15,044 nucleotides of DNA from WTAW01 sp964540205 (lineage in GTDB: Bacteria; Acidobacteriota; Aminicenantia; Aminicenantales; Aminicenantaceae). The DNA is taken from contig CAZIMJ010000024.1 of NCBI GenBank assembly GCA_964540205.1, forward strand, positions 1-15,044, in the 5' to 3' direction. The notes beneath the pieces are model-generated. The model ran no database searches, was not told the origin of the DNA, and worked only from the letters and a program-made list of their open reading frames with translations. Shown here piece by piece: positions 1 through 6,414 of the stretch (positions are counted from its first letter, which is position 1; every line of letters starts with the position of its first letter). Both the position numbers and the translations under genes were made by a program.

Positions 1-1005
1 TTGGCCGACCGTATTCCCCGCAGGACGCTTTTGATCATCACCCAGGCGGCTATGATGATCTTGGCTTCTCTTCTGGCAGGTTTGACATTTCTTCATCTGG
101 TTCAAGCCTGGCATATCATATTTTTGGCTTTCGGATTAGGGATCGCAAACGCTTTTGACGCCCCGGCCAGACAGGCTTTTGTTCAGGAACTTGTCGATCG
201 TGAAGATATGACGAACGCCATCGCTCTGAATTCGACAATGTTCAATTCGGCGACCACCATCGGCCCGGCTGTATCCGGAGTCATTTACGCCCTTTTCGGC
301 CCTGCTTGGTGTTTCACAATAAACGCCCTATCTTTCCTTGGCGTAATCGCAGCCCTGCTAAAGATGCGGATCCCTTACAAACCCAAGCTCCCCGGGAAAA
401 ACTCCACCCGCACCGAACTGAAGGAAGGCATGCGATTCGTTCGGAATGAAGCCATGATACGGACACTTATAAGCATTGTGGCTATGACCAGCTTTTTCGG
501 GATTTCCTTTGCAACTCTCTTTCCGGCTTGGGCCGTGAAGATCCTGGGTGGGGACGCGGTGACAAACGGCTGGATGCAGTCTGCACGGGGTTTAGGCGCT
601 TTATTCGGCGCCTTAACGATCGCTTCTCTCGGCCGTTTCAAGTTCAAAGGGAGGCTGCTGTCTATAGGGACCTTTGTCTTCCCCCTTCTGCTGTTGAGTT
701 TTGCTTTCATCCGCTGGCTCCCGCTTTCCCTTCTCATACTTTTTGCAGTGGGCGTGGCTACGATGCTCATCTTCAATCTAGCAAATGCATTGGTCCAGAC
801 TCTGGTTCCGGACGTGTTGCGCGGAAGAGTGATGAGCATTTACAGTTTTTCCTTTTTTGGGCTGATGCCGGTCGGTGCCCTGTGGGTTGGCCAGATCGCT
901 GAACACATCAGTGAACCTGTCGCAATATTTACCAACGCAGTGATCCTTTTGGGCCTTTTTTTCCTAATCAAGATCTATGCACCCAAGCTGCGTGACCTCC
1001 CCTAA
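1..1005 (+). CDS. MFS exporter, 5'-truncated by window edge
   Basis: This is a major facilitator superfamily transporter of the EntS/MFS_3 type, which exports small molecules across the inner membrane by proton antiport. The visible 334 residues begin with LADRIPRR, the conserved loop between membrane helices 2 and 3 (motif A, G-x-LADR-x-x-RR). The first two helices therefore lie upstream of the window, and the TTG at position 1 is not a real start. About ten hydrophobic helices follow. The region NAFDAPARQAFVQELV and the GPAVSG motif near residue 87 are typical of the family. The gene ends with TAA at 1003-1005. A 6 bp GC-rich inverted repeat (996-1001 with 1011-1016) overlaps the stop but has no T-tract, so it is a poor terminator. 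The substrate cannot be told from sequence. The next gene starts 164 bases on, behind its own promoter. Confidence 0.88.
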   Translation: MADRIPRRTLLIITQAAMMILASLLAGLTFLHLVQAWHIIFLAFGLGIANAFDAPARQAFVQELVDREDMTNAIALNSTMFNSATTIGPAVSGVIYALFGPAWCFTINALSFLGVIAALLKMRIPYKPKLPGKNSTRTELKEGMRFVRNEAMIRTLISIVAMTSFFGISFATLFPAWAVKILGGDAVTNGWMQSARGLGALFGALTIASLGRFKFKGRLLSIGTFVFPLLLLSFAFIRWLPLSLLILFAVGVATMLIFNLANALVQTLVPDVLRGRVMSIYSFSFFGLMPVGALWVGQIAEHISEPVAIFTNAVILLGLFFLIKIYAPKLRDLP

Positions 1006-1068
1006 CGAGCGGGAGGCCAAGAATATACAGCCCACCTCCAATTTCTTCGAAAAATCGTAAAAATGTCC

Positions 1069-1097
1069 TTGACTTGTCAAACGATTTGTTCTATTTT
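1069..1097 (+). promoter_or_regulatory. sigma70-like promoter of the PadR-permease unit
   Basis: A -35 box TTGACT (1069-1074), a 17-base spacer and a -10 box TATTTT (1092-1097) lie 73 bases upstream of the PadR start. The -35 box sits inside the inverted repeat TTGAC-TT-GTCAA (1069-1080). The boxes were found by eye, and no transcription start is proven. Confidence 0.55.
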
Positions 1098-1110
1098 TCG
1101 TACAAATAGA
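1090..1110. promoter_or_regulatory. Dyad over the -10 box, candidate operator
   Basis: TCTATTT (1090-1096) and AAATAGA (1104-1110) form a perfect 7 bp inverted repeat with a 7-base spacer. It overlaps the -10 box of the PadR promoter. PadR regulators commonly repress their own promoter through short spaced dyads, so this is a plausible autoregulatory site. That role is inferred. Confidence 0.4.
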
Positions 1111-1150
1111 TATGGATAATTCACGAGTCGAGTTTTATGAATTGTCCAGG
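1111..1150. promoter_or_regulatory. Imperfect 13 bp dyad shared with the gene at 13726
   Basis: TATGGATAATTCA (1111-1123) pairs with TGAATTGTCCAGG (1138-1150) at 10 of 13 positions across a 14-base spacer. The block ATTCACGAG...AGTTTTATGAAT...TCCAGG recurs at 13668-13705, where the arms pair perfectly. The right arm ends 20 bases before the PadR start codon, about the same distance as in the other copy. It could be a protein-binding operator or an mRNA leader hairpin. Confidence 0.6.
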
Positions 1151-1169
1151 ATAGATATGGAGAGGCAAA

Positions 1170-1496
1170 ATGAAAGACTTAAACCTTACTGAAGAGATGT
1201 TTCTGCTGGCGGTGTGGAAGCTCAAAGATAATGCCTATGGCGTGACGATAAGGCAATACGTGGCCGAAGAAACTGGCAGGAACTACCCTATCGGCACCAT
1301 TTACAGTGCATTGGACAAAATGGCTCGAAAAGGATATTTACGAAAAACCATGGGCGATCCGATCCCGGAACGGGGCGGCCGAAGCAAAAACTACTATCAC
1401 ATCACTAAAGAAGGAATAGAAGCCTTAAAAACCGCCATGGAACTTAAGAATCTGCTTTGGGACTCTCAAACCGAGATGGCCCTCAATAAAAGCTGA
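1170..1496 (+). CDS. PadR-family transcriptional regulator
   Basis: This 108-residue winged-helix DNA-binding protein belongs to the PadR family and probably represses or tunes the permease gene that follows. The family signature is clear: LTEEMFLLAVWKLKDNAYGV at the N-terminus (helix 1), then GTIYSALDKMARKGYL (recognition helix), then a wing with GGRSKNYYHITKEG. It lacks the long C-terminal dimerisation helices of larger PadR proteins, as is usual for the short forms found beside FtsX/MacB permeases. The ATG at 1170 has a GGAGAGG ribosome site at 1159-1165. The permease starts 16 bases after its stop, so the two are almost certainly cotranscribed. The upstream dyads at 1090-1150 suggest autoregulation. 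The signal it senses is unknown. Confidence 0.9.
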   Translation: MKDLNLTEEMFLLAVWKLKDNAYGVTIRQYVAEETGRNYPIGTIYSALDKMARKGYLRKTMGDPIPERGGRSKNYYHITKEGIEALKTAMELKNLLWDSQTEMALNKS

Positions 1497-1512
1497 CCGA
1501 TTCTAGATATGA

Positions 1513-4080
1513 ATGAACATGAATAAACAAAAGCAACGACCGCCAAAAATCGCCGAAGGGCTCCTCAAGCTCCTCGCCAACAGAAGAGCCCAATCGGCAA
1601 TCATCGGCGACCTGGAAGAGGAGTACACGGCCCTCACAGAAAGCCGCGGAAAAACCTATGCTCTCCTGTGGTACTGGAAGACCATCATCCTATCTCTCCC
1701 TTCATTTATAAAAAATAATGTGTCTTGGAGTTTAACCATGTTTATAAATTATCTAAAGATCACGTTGAGAAACCTCCTCCGAAACAAGCTGTCTTCCACC
1801 ATAAATATTTTGGGGCTTGCAGTAGGAATGGCCTGTTTTATCCTGATCGCCCTATGGGTGCAGGATGAGTTGAGTTACGATAAATTCCACACCAACAAGG
1901 ACGAACTCTATCTGCTCACCATCACTCACCCCAACGATATCGTGGATTACAATGTCCCCTATGCCCTTGCACCGGTCCTGGCATCAGAATACCCGGAGAT
2001 CCTTGAATATACGCGGATATATGAATTGGATACAATGACTTGTTCTTTCAAATATCAACGCCAAAACGGCCAACAGGTCAAGTTTTATGAAGACAGTGTC
2101 ATTCTTGTTGATCCTTGCTTCTTTTCCATGTTCTCATTTCCTCTTGTCGAAGGAGATCCAACGACAGCACTGGAAAATCCCAACTCCCTTATTCTAAGAG
2201 AAGAAATCGCTAAAAAATACTTTGGTGAAGACGATCCCATCGGCAAAAAATTGACCTTCAACAACCGCGAAGATTTAATCGTCACCGGTGTCGTCCAGGT
2301 GTCCTCCAACTCCCACATCCAGTTTGATTTTCTGGCCCCTCTGGAAGATGACTTGGCCACCAACTGGAATTGGAAGGATCAGTCCTTCGTCCTTATGGAC
2401 AAAAACGTTCGCCTTGACGACTTCAGAGACAAGATCGTTGGCGCCTTTAACACACATTATCCACACAATTTCTCTGGGACATTAAAAGTCGACATTATGC
2501 CGATGACCAAAGTCCATCTCTCTTTCGGCCGGATGACTTATGTCTATATTTTCTCTGTGATTGCGATGTTTATCCTTTTTATAGCGTGCATCAATTACAT
2601 GAATCTGACCACAGCGAGCTCGAGCAACCGGGCCAAGGAGGTGGGTTTACGGAAAGTTGTGGGTGCAAAAAGGATTCATCTCATCTTTCAATTCCTGGGT
2701 GAATCGATATTCATGTCTCTGTTCTCGCTCGTTCTTTCACTTCTTCTTGTCAGAATGGCCCTTCTCGTTCTCAACACCCTCACATCCAAACAATTGACAT
2801 TTTTCCCAACACAGATTCCTACTCTGTATATTTTCTTGTTCGGTCTGGTTCTTTTTGTGGGGATTGTGTCGGGGAGTTACCCTGCATTGTATCTTACAAG
2901 AATTTTGCCGGTCGACACCCTCAGAGCTTCTTTTCATTTCAAAAACAACCGATCTTTATTCCGGGTCGTCTCGGTCGTGGGGCAATTCACTATTTCTGTA
3001 TTGCTCATTGTCTGCACTGCAGTGGTCTTTAAACAGTTGAACTATGTCCAGAACAGGCCTCTGGGTATTAATACAAATTCTGTCTTGAAGCTTCCTTTCA
3101 ACACCGACCTGAAAAGACGTTATCCGATCTTTAGGAACGAGCTTCTGCAAAATCCTAACATCCTCGTCGTTTCTGCAGGTCAGGCTGTCCCCTACAACGA
3201 GGATTACAAAACCCAAGGAGTCGAATGGGATGCTAAAGATCCTGACTTGGTCCCGTTAATCAGGTACTCCATCACAGATGCGGATTTCATCGAACTTTTT
3301 GAGATACAGATCCTCGAAGGCCGAAGCTTTGACAGAGCCAACATCTCGGACAGAAAAAACTTTGTCATCAATCAAGCAGCTGTAAAATACATGGGCATGG
3401 AATCGCCGATCGGACAAAGGCTCAAGTTCTGGGGTCAAGAAGGGCAGATCATTGGCGTGATCAAAGACTTCCATCATGTGTCCCTCCACAGAGAGATTTT
3501 GCCTCATTATTTCACAATTAATCCAAGATTCTCTGCAAACGCTCTCAAATATATCTTTGTCAAAATCAACTCTGTCAATATCCCAGACACCATGAAATAT
3601 ATTCAGGAGACCTTAGTCAAGAATGCACCGAACTATCCTGTGGAATACGACTTTCTCGATCAGGGAATCGGTGCCCTCTATCAATCAGAGCAGAAGTTAG
3701 GCAAAATTTTCACCTATTTTGCTGTACTGGCGATATTTATCTCCTGTTTGGGTATTTTCGGTTTGTCGGCATTTTCCGCTGAGCAGAGGACCAAGGAGAT
3801 CGGCATCCGCAAAATCCTGGGATCTTCTGCTTCGGGCATAACGTTTTTACTCTCCAAAGAATTTTCCCGCTGGATCCTGCTGGCCAATATTTTTGCTTGG
3901 CCGATCGCATTTTATACGATGCACAAATGGCTGGAGAATTTCGCTTATCGAACAGCCATAAATGTTGTGCTTTTCCTTTTGGCCGGTGGGCTTTCCCTTG
4001 TTATTGCCGCACTCCCCGTAGGTTATCAGGCACTCAAAGCCGCCACATCCAATCCGGTTGACGCATTAAGGTATGAATAA
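1513..4080 (+). CDS. FtsX/MacB-type ABC transporter permease with N-terminal prefix domain
   Basis: This 855-residue inner-membrane permease is of the MacB/FtsX superfamily. Its architecture has two permease blocks. Residues ~10-65 form a soluble prefix domain (IIGDLEEEYTAL, WYWKTII). A first transmembrane helix (~95-115) and a large extracytoplasmic MacB-like domain follow, then three helices with the cytoplasmic motif EVGLRKVVGA at 376. A second helix, a second extracytoplasmic domain and a last FtsX block with EIGIRKILGS at 762 follow. It ends with NPVDALRYE, a typical terminus. No ATPase is encoded in the window, so the partner must be elsewhere. Such proteins act in mechanotransmission or lipoprotein/peptide export rather than classical transport. 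ATG codons at 1513 and 1519 are both possible starts. The reading frame is intact, in contrast to the genes downstream. Confidence 0.9.
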   Translation: MNMNKQKQRPPKIAEGLLKLLANRRAQSAIIGDLEEEYTALTESRGKTYALLWYWKTIILSLPSFIKNNVSWSLTMFINYLKITLRNLLRNKLSSTINILGLAVGMACFILIALWVQDELSYDKFHTNKDELYLLTITHPNDIVDYNVPYALAPVLASEYPEILEYTRIYELDTMTCSFKYQRQNGQQVKFYEDSVILVDPCFFSMFSFPLVEGDPTTALENPNSLILREEIAKKYFGEDDPIGKKLTFNNREDLIVTGVVQVSSNSHIQFDFLAPLEDDLATNWNWKDQSFVLMDKNVRLDDFRDKIVGAFNTHYPHNFSGTLKVDIMPMTKVHLSFGRMTYVYIFSVIAMFILFIACINYMNLTTASSSNRAKEVGLRKVVGAKRIHLIFQFLGESIFMSLFSLVLSLLLVRMALLVLNTLTSKQLTFFPTQIPTLYIFLFGLVLFVGIVSGSYPALYLTRILPVDTLRASFHFKNNRSLFRVVSVVGQFTISVLLIVCTAVVFKQLNYVQNRPLGINTNSVLKLPFNTDLKRRYPIFRNELLQNPNILVVSAGQAVPYNEDYKTQGVEWDAKDPDLVPLIRYSITDADFIELFEIQILEGRSFDRANISDRKNFVINQAAVKYMGMESPIGQRLKFWGQEGQIIGVIKDFHHVSLHREILPHYFTINPRFSANALKYIFVKINSVNIPDTMKYIQETLVKNAPNYPVEYDFLDQGIGALYQSEQKLGKIFTYFAVLAIFISCLGIFGLSAFSAEQRTKEIGIRKILGSSASGITFLLSKEFSRWILLANIFAWPIAFYTMHKWLENFAYRTAINVVLFLLAGGLSLVIAALPVGYQALKAATSNPVDALRYE

Positions 4081-4138
4081 ACGATAGAATAAATCCCGTG
4101 AGCACAGTGTATTATAAATGTAAGGATTGAGGGCTGAA

Positions 4139-4521
4139 ATGAAGATTCAAATCACGATCGATGGGGATAGAGCCCAAATTACCACCATGCCCGGTGATAT
4201 TAAAAAAGAAGTTGTTCTACCTCCGGATGTTATCCTGGGAAATTCTGTATGGACCCCTCATTTACTCAAGGATTTCGGGGAAAAGAGACTGGAAACGAAA
4301 CGTTATAAAGAGCTGAATGTTATAGATGGGGAGATCCAGGATGGGTCACGCTGGATACGACCATCCGGGAAATCGATTACGTGGATTCAGGACATATCCG
4401 TTTGGGTGAATTGACGTCCCTGCAGATTGCCTGGAATCCTGAGAAGTTGGAAATTCTCGACTTTGAGGCCGGCACACAAAAATTCGGAGCGGTCCAGTTA
4501 TGCGCATGGTATGCCTTGTAG
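4139..4521 (+). pseudogene. Frameshifted remnant of an unrecognised protein
   Basis: From ATG 4139 the frame reads MKIQITIDGDRAQITTMPGD and runs to about 4342 (NVIDGEIQD). It then degenerates to a stop at 4412-4414. The frame starting at 4345 continues with protein-like sequence (VTLDTTIREIDYVDSGHIRL, then IAWNPEKLEILDFEAGT) to TAG at 4519-4521. A single indel near 4340-4345 therefore explains both halves. The joined product is about 127 residues, mostly predicted strand, with no signal peptide. It may be an inner piece of a larger exported protein that has lost its front end. I do not recognise the family. A TTG at 4127 in the same frame is an alternative start. The gap to the permease stop is only 58 bases. 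Confidence 0.5.
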
Positions 4522-4575
4522 CCAAAAGCGAAGGATCATGGCTTCTGCTTCAGCAACAATTTCACCTACCGGACG
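4498..4575 (-). pseudogene. Possible C-terminal remnant, nitronate monooxygenase/FabK-like
   Basis: On the minus strand a 25-codon frame reads RPVGEIVAEAEAMILRFW and ends with TAA at 4498-4500. RPV-x-EIV-x-EAE resembles the last helix of nitronate monooxygenase or enoyl-ACP reductase II proteins. The reading starts exactly at the left edge of the 170 bp repeat (4577), as if the repeat had cut the gene. The fragment is short and overlaps the tail of the plus-strand remnant, so this is a weak call. Confidence 0.22.
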
Positions 4576-4576
4576 A

Positions 4577-4746
4577 CTGCATAATATTCTCCGTGAATTT
4601 ATCTCTTCTCCAGATTTCTCTCAGATTTCTCTGTGTTTGGCCACAATTTTTCTTTATGATATAGGTTGTAAGGAATGTCAGAGGGGAAAAATTGGACAAA
4701 AAAGAGAATAAAGCACGGCAAGAGTTAAAACCAAATTCCTATAAAA
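4577..4746 (+). repeat. 170 bp direct repeat, copy 1
   Basis: This segment, from CTGCATAATATTCTCCGTG to AAATTCCTATAAAA, recurs at 6096-6264 in the same orientation. By hand count the copies differ at about 9 positions plus one 1-base indel, roughly 94% identity. The left part holds repeated TTTCTCT/GTGT runs. The right part holds an AGAGGGG ribosome-site-like run followed by the frame LDKKENKARQELKPNSYK. No terminal inverted repeats are visible. The right edge directly abuts a truncated TauE-like gene. CGA occurs on both flanks of this copy only. Confidence 0.85.
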
Positions 4747-4748
4747 CG

Positions 4749-4949
4749 ACTCCTGTTAGTTTATTGGCTGCTTATAATTATTATAGGAAAGGATTTGTTA
4801 ATTAAAAAACTGCAGTTATTATCATGATAAGTTTTTTGATTTTTAGTTTTATGGGATCACAGCTTGCTGCAACATTGCCCAGGGAAGTACTAAAAACAAT
4901 TTTGGGAATTGGGTTGATTCTGATGGATTTAAAAATAATGTTTTTTTAG
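4749..4949 (+). pseudogene. TauE/SafE-like anion permease, truncated with internal stop
   Basis: The frame reads TPVSLLAAYNYYRKGFVN, a TAA at 4803-4805, then KTAVIIMISFLIFSFMGSQL and LKTILGIGLILMDLKIMFF to TAG at 4947-4949. This matches one half-repeat of the TauE/SafE (sulfite exporter) membrane family. There, G-A-YNYYRKG-x-VNWK is followed by two helices with G-x-x-LA-x-x-LP-x-x-x-LK-x-x-x-G between them. The stop replaces the position usually held by Trp. The N-terminal part of the gene is missing, cut at the edge of the repeat ending at 4746. The frame happens to be continuous with the LDKKENK frame inside the repeat. The region is markedly AT-rich compared with its neighbours, which hints at a different origin. 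Confidence 0.6.
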
Positions 4950-4956
4950 GTGAGAA

Positions 4957-5187
4957 ATAAAATTATTAATGATCTATGCAAGCAGATTTGCTTATAAAAC
5001 AAGCTTAAAAAGCCTTGAATCCGTATCTGAAAAAAACGAACATAAAGTAATTGAAAATGCTATTATTGGCTTTATTCATGTAGAAGAAAAAGATGAAGCG
5101 AACTTTTCTAAAGTTGAGACGAAATTGATTAAAAATCTTAAATGGGCAGCGAGAAAAAATGAAACAAAAAAATACGCGGAGGACTGA
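4957..5187 (+). pseudogene. Archaeal-type threonyl-tRNA synthetase editing domain, truncated
   Basis: The frame reads MIYASRFAYKTSLKSLESVS, then ENAIIGFIHVEEKDEANF and KLIKNLKWAARKNETK, and stops with TGA at 5185-5187. This matches the N-terminal half of the editing domain of archaeal threonyl-tRNA synthetase, which also exists as a stand-alone protein in some bacteria. Its role is to clear seryl-tRNA(Thr). The conserved core after NETK (normally I-V-LHSF-x-HL) is absent, so the domain lacks a substrate-pocket strand. The ATG at 4969 has no good ribosome site. An in-frame ATA at 4957, 6 bases after the AGG of TTAGGTGAG, fits the family start KLLMIYA better and may be a decayed ATG. The start sits 7 bases after the TauE-like stop, so the two were probably one operon. 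Confidence 0.55.
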
Positions 5188-5201
5188 TTCTTGAGAGCGT
5201 C

Positions 5202-5789
5202 TCAGTTGTACGCTTTCATCACGGCCCGGCTTTCCTTAAGCAGGTAGTCCGCCTGTTTCTTCAGATCAGGGAGTGAGGATAACTGCTGATGGGCATTTAG
5301 ATATTTTAGCGGAATGGGGTGGGTTCCGACCACAACAGGCAGCTGATAATAACTTTCGATGAAGTCCTTGAAATAGAGAGTAGAGGGACAGGGGGGATAG
5401 CCGACTACGTAGCCTGTGGCCAGGTGGATGACTTCAGCGCCGTTCTTCTGCATCTCCGCAGGCACATATTCCACGTTGACTCCTGGACAGCCCCCGCACT
5501 GCCCAAAGCCCACGAGTTCGATGGACATTTCTTTCGGGTAACGAGCGAAGCCGCCGACCCGCTCGCGGATCGAACGCAGACATTTTCCACCACCGCAGGA
5601 TTCATACCGGCCGCAGATGATAATGCCTATTTTTTTAGAGTTGTTCCCCTCCCGAAGGGAGGTAAAGATCCGATTCCGGTCGAAATGGGGTTTGGCTCCG
5701 AGCTTCGGAATTCCCAGACCAAGTCCGGCCGCACCCGCCAGTGAACTTTGAAGGAAACTCCGTCTGTTCAATGAACGAGATTTTGACAT
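5202..5789 (-). CDS. Tat-exported CGGC-domain protein
   Basis: This intact 195-residue protein has a twin-arginine signal (SLNRRSFLQSSLAGAAGLGL, residues 6-25), so it is probably folded with a cofactor before export to the periplasm. The mature part belongs to the CGGC-domain family. It has GIIICGRYESCGGGKCL (Cys59, Cys65, Cys70), then GFGQCGGCPG (Cys98, Cys101), and Cys134 in GYPPCPS. These cysteines, with His122 and His157, suggest metal binding; the reaction is unknown. The start has a strong AGGAGG site 8 bases upstream. A candidate promoter lies at 5831-5859. It is the only intact gene between the two copies of the 170 bp repeat and is much less AT-rich than the remnants on its 3' side, so it probably has a different history from them. 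Confidence 0.8.
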   Translation of the reverse strand: MSKSRSLNRRSFLQSSLAGAAGLGLGIPKLGAKPHFDRNRIFTSLREGNNSKKIGIIICGRYESCGGGKCLRSIRERVGGFARYPKEMSIELVGFGQCGGCPGVNVEYVPAEMQKNGAEVIHLATGYVVGYPPCPSTLYFKDFIESYYQLPVVVGTHPIPLKYLNAHQQLSSLPDLKKQADYLLKESRAVMKAYN

Positions 5790-5830
5790 GATAACAACCT
5801 CCTGGATGATTTAAAAAATCAAAACAATCT

Positions 5831-5859
5831 ATCATATATCAAGACAACAGACTTCACAA
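5831..5859 (-). promoter_or_regulatory. Candidate promoter of the CGGC gene
   Basis: Read on the minus strand, TTGTGA (5859-5854), a 17-base spacer and TATGAT (5836-5831) resemble -35 and -10 boxes at 4/6 and 5/6 matches. They lie about 40 bases upstream of the start codon. The call was made by eye. Confidence 0.4.
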
Positions 5860-5923
5860 CCGAAGCGGACTTGCCCGAATAATCGAGTAAACCTCTACGA
5901 TCATAAGGTATAGATAAATATAA

Positions 5924-5998
5924 GCCTCTATTTACCCAAGAAGAACAGGTATAATAGAGGCGTGAAAAAAAATCAAAAGTTTCACCCAGTAGGTGAAA
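5924..5998. repeat. Two tandem inverted repeats
   Basis: GCCTCTATTTACC (5924-5936) pairs with GGTATAATAGAGGC (5948-5961) with a single 1-base bulge and an 11-base loop. It is followed by TTTCACC-cagta-GGTGAAA (5980-5998), a perfect 7 bp stem. Each is followed by an A-run on the plus strand, not a T-run, so plus-strand intrinsic terminators are unlikely. They lie just before a transposase remnant and may be part of the old element's end. Confidence 0.5.
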
Positions 5999-6103
5999 AA
6001 AGTTGATCCTTCTCATCGGCCTGTTATTGAAGATGAGCCGGATTATGTGTCATCCAAAGGCTGGGCGGAGATGATAAAAAAAGTTTTTGAGCGTTCTGCA
6101 TAA
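5993..6103 (+). pseudogene. Transposase C-terminal remnant (IS91/Y2-type suspected)
   Basis: The frame reads VDPSHRPVIEDEPDYVSSKG and then WAEMIKKVFE before RSA and a TAA at 6101-6103. The stretch DY-V-x-SKGWAEMI-x-KV-x-E is the segment that precedes the C-terminal zinc-binding (CPxCxG) region in transposases annotated as IS91-like or Y2-type. Here the sequence breaks off at VFE, a few bases before the left edge of repeat copy 2 (6096), and the zinc region is missing. No upstream catalytic part (HUH or tyrosine motif) is left. The identification rests on about 20 residues remembered from the family, so it is moderate only. Confidence 0.45.
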
Positions 6104-6264
6104 TATTCTCCGTGAATTTATCTCTTCTCCAGATTTCTCTGTGTTTCTCTGTGTTTGACGACAATTTTTCTTCATGATCTAGGTTGTAAAGGATGTCAGA
6201 GGGGAAAAATTGGACAAAAAAGAGAATAAAGCACGACAAGAGTTAAAACCAAATTCCTATAAAA
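6096..6264 (+). repeat. 170 bp direct repeat, copy 2
   Basis: This is the second copy of the 4577-4746 element, 169 bases long and in the same orientation. It lies between the transposase remnant on the left and the start of an FAD oxidoreductase gene on the right. The frame LDKKENKARQELKPNSYK is kept, with only a synonymous Arg codon change (CGG to CGA), after which it runs into KCRHR and a stop. The flanks differ completely from those of copy 1. Confidence 0.85.
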
Positions 6265-6303
6265 AATGCCGGCACCGATGATTATCAATTTCTTTTCTGC
6301 CAT
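6265..6303 (-). pseudogene. N-terminal stub of an FAD/NAD(P)-dependent oxidoreductase
   Basis: On the minus strand an ATG at 6303 opens MAEKKLIIIGAGI, the first beta strand and most of the glycine-rich dinucleotide-binding loop (G-x-G-x-x-G) of phytoene-desaturase-like or related flavoproteins. The match stops at GAGI, exactly where the right edge of repeat copy 2 begins (6264), so the rest of the gene is lost. A GAGGG run lies 11 bases upstream. A promoter-like pair, TTGAAC and TTATGT with 17 bases between them, lies in the 6304-6414 stretch. Nothing else is seen in that stretch. Confidence 0.5.
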
Positions 6304-6414
6304 GGCAATGCTTTCCCTCGAAATTGAAATTCAGCAGTCGCCGACTACATAACACATTGGAAATAATGCGTTCAATCACTAAAGAGAAAACATTCCGGAT
6401 GGAGGGCTTTTCGT

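Noticed and set aside
375..839. A 154-codon minus-strand frame in the MFS gene
   Set aside because: It is a shadow of the membrane protein and has no independent support.
996..1016. GC-rich hairpin at the MFS stop codon as a terminator
   Set aside because: The stem is only 6 bp and no T-tract follows.
1069..1080. TTGAC-TT-GTCAA as an FNR/CRP site
   Set aside because: The spacer is 2 bases, not the 4 to 6 of FNR or CRP sites, and half of it is simply the -35 box.
4427..4711. A 94-codon plus-strand frame across the repeat edge
   Set aside because: It is out of phase with the better frameshifted remnant and runs through the non-coding part of the repeat.
4574..4749. CGA on both sides of repeat copy 1 as a target-site duplication
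   Set aside because: Three bases match by chance easily, copy 2 has no matching flanks, and the two flanks are not parts of one gene.
5319..5744. A 141-codon plus-strand frame
   Set aside because: It lies antisense to the intact CGGC gene with its Tat signal and strong ribosome site.
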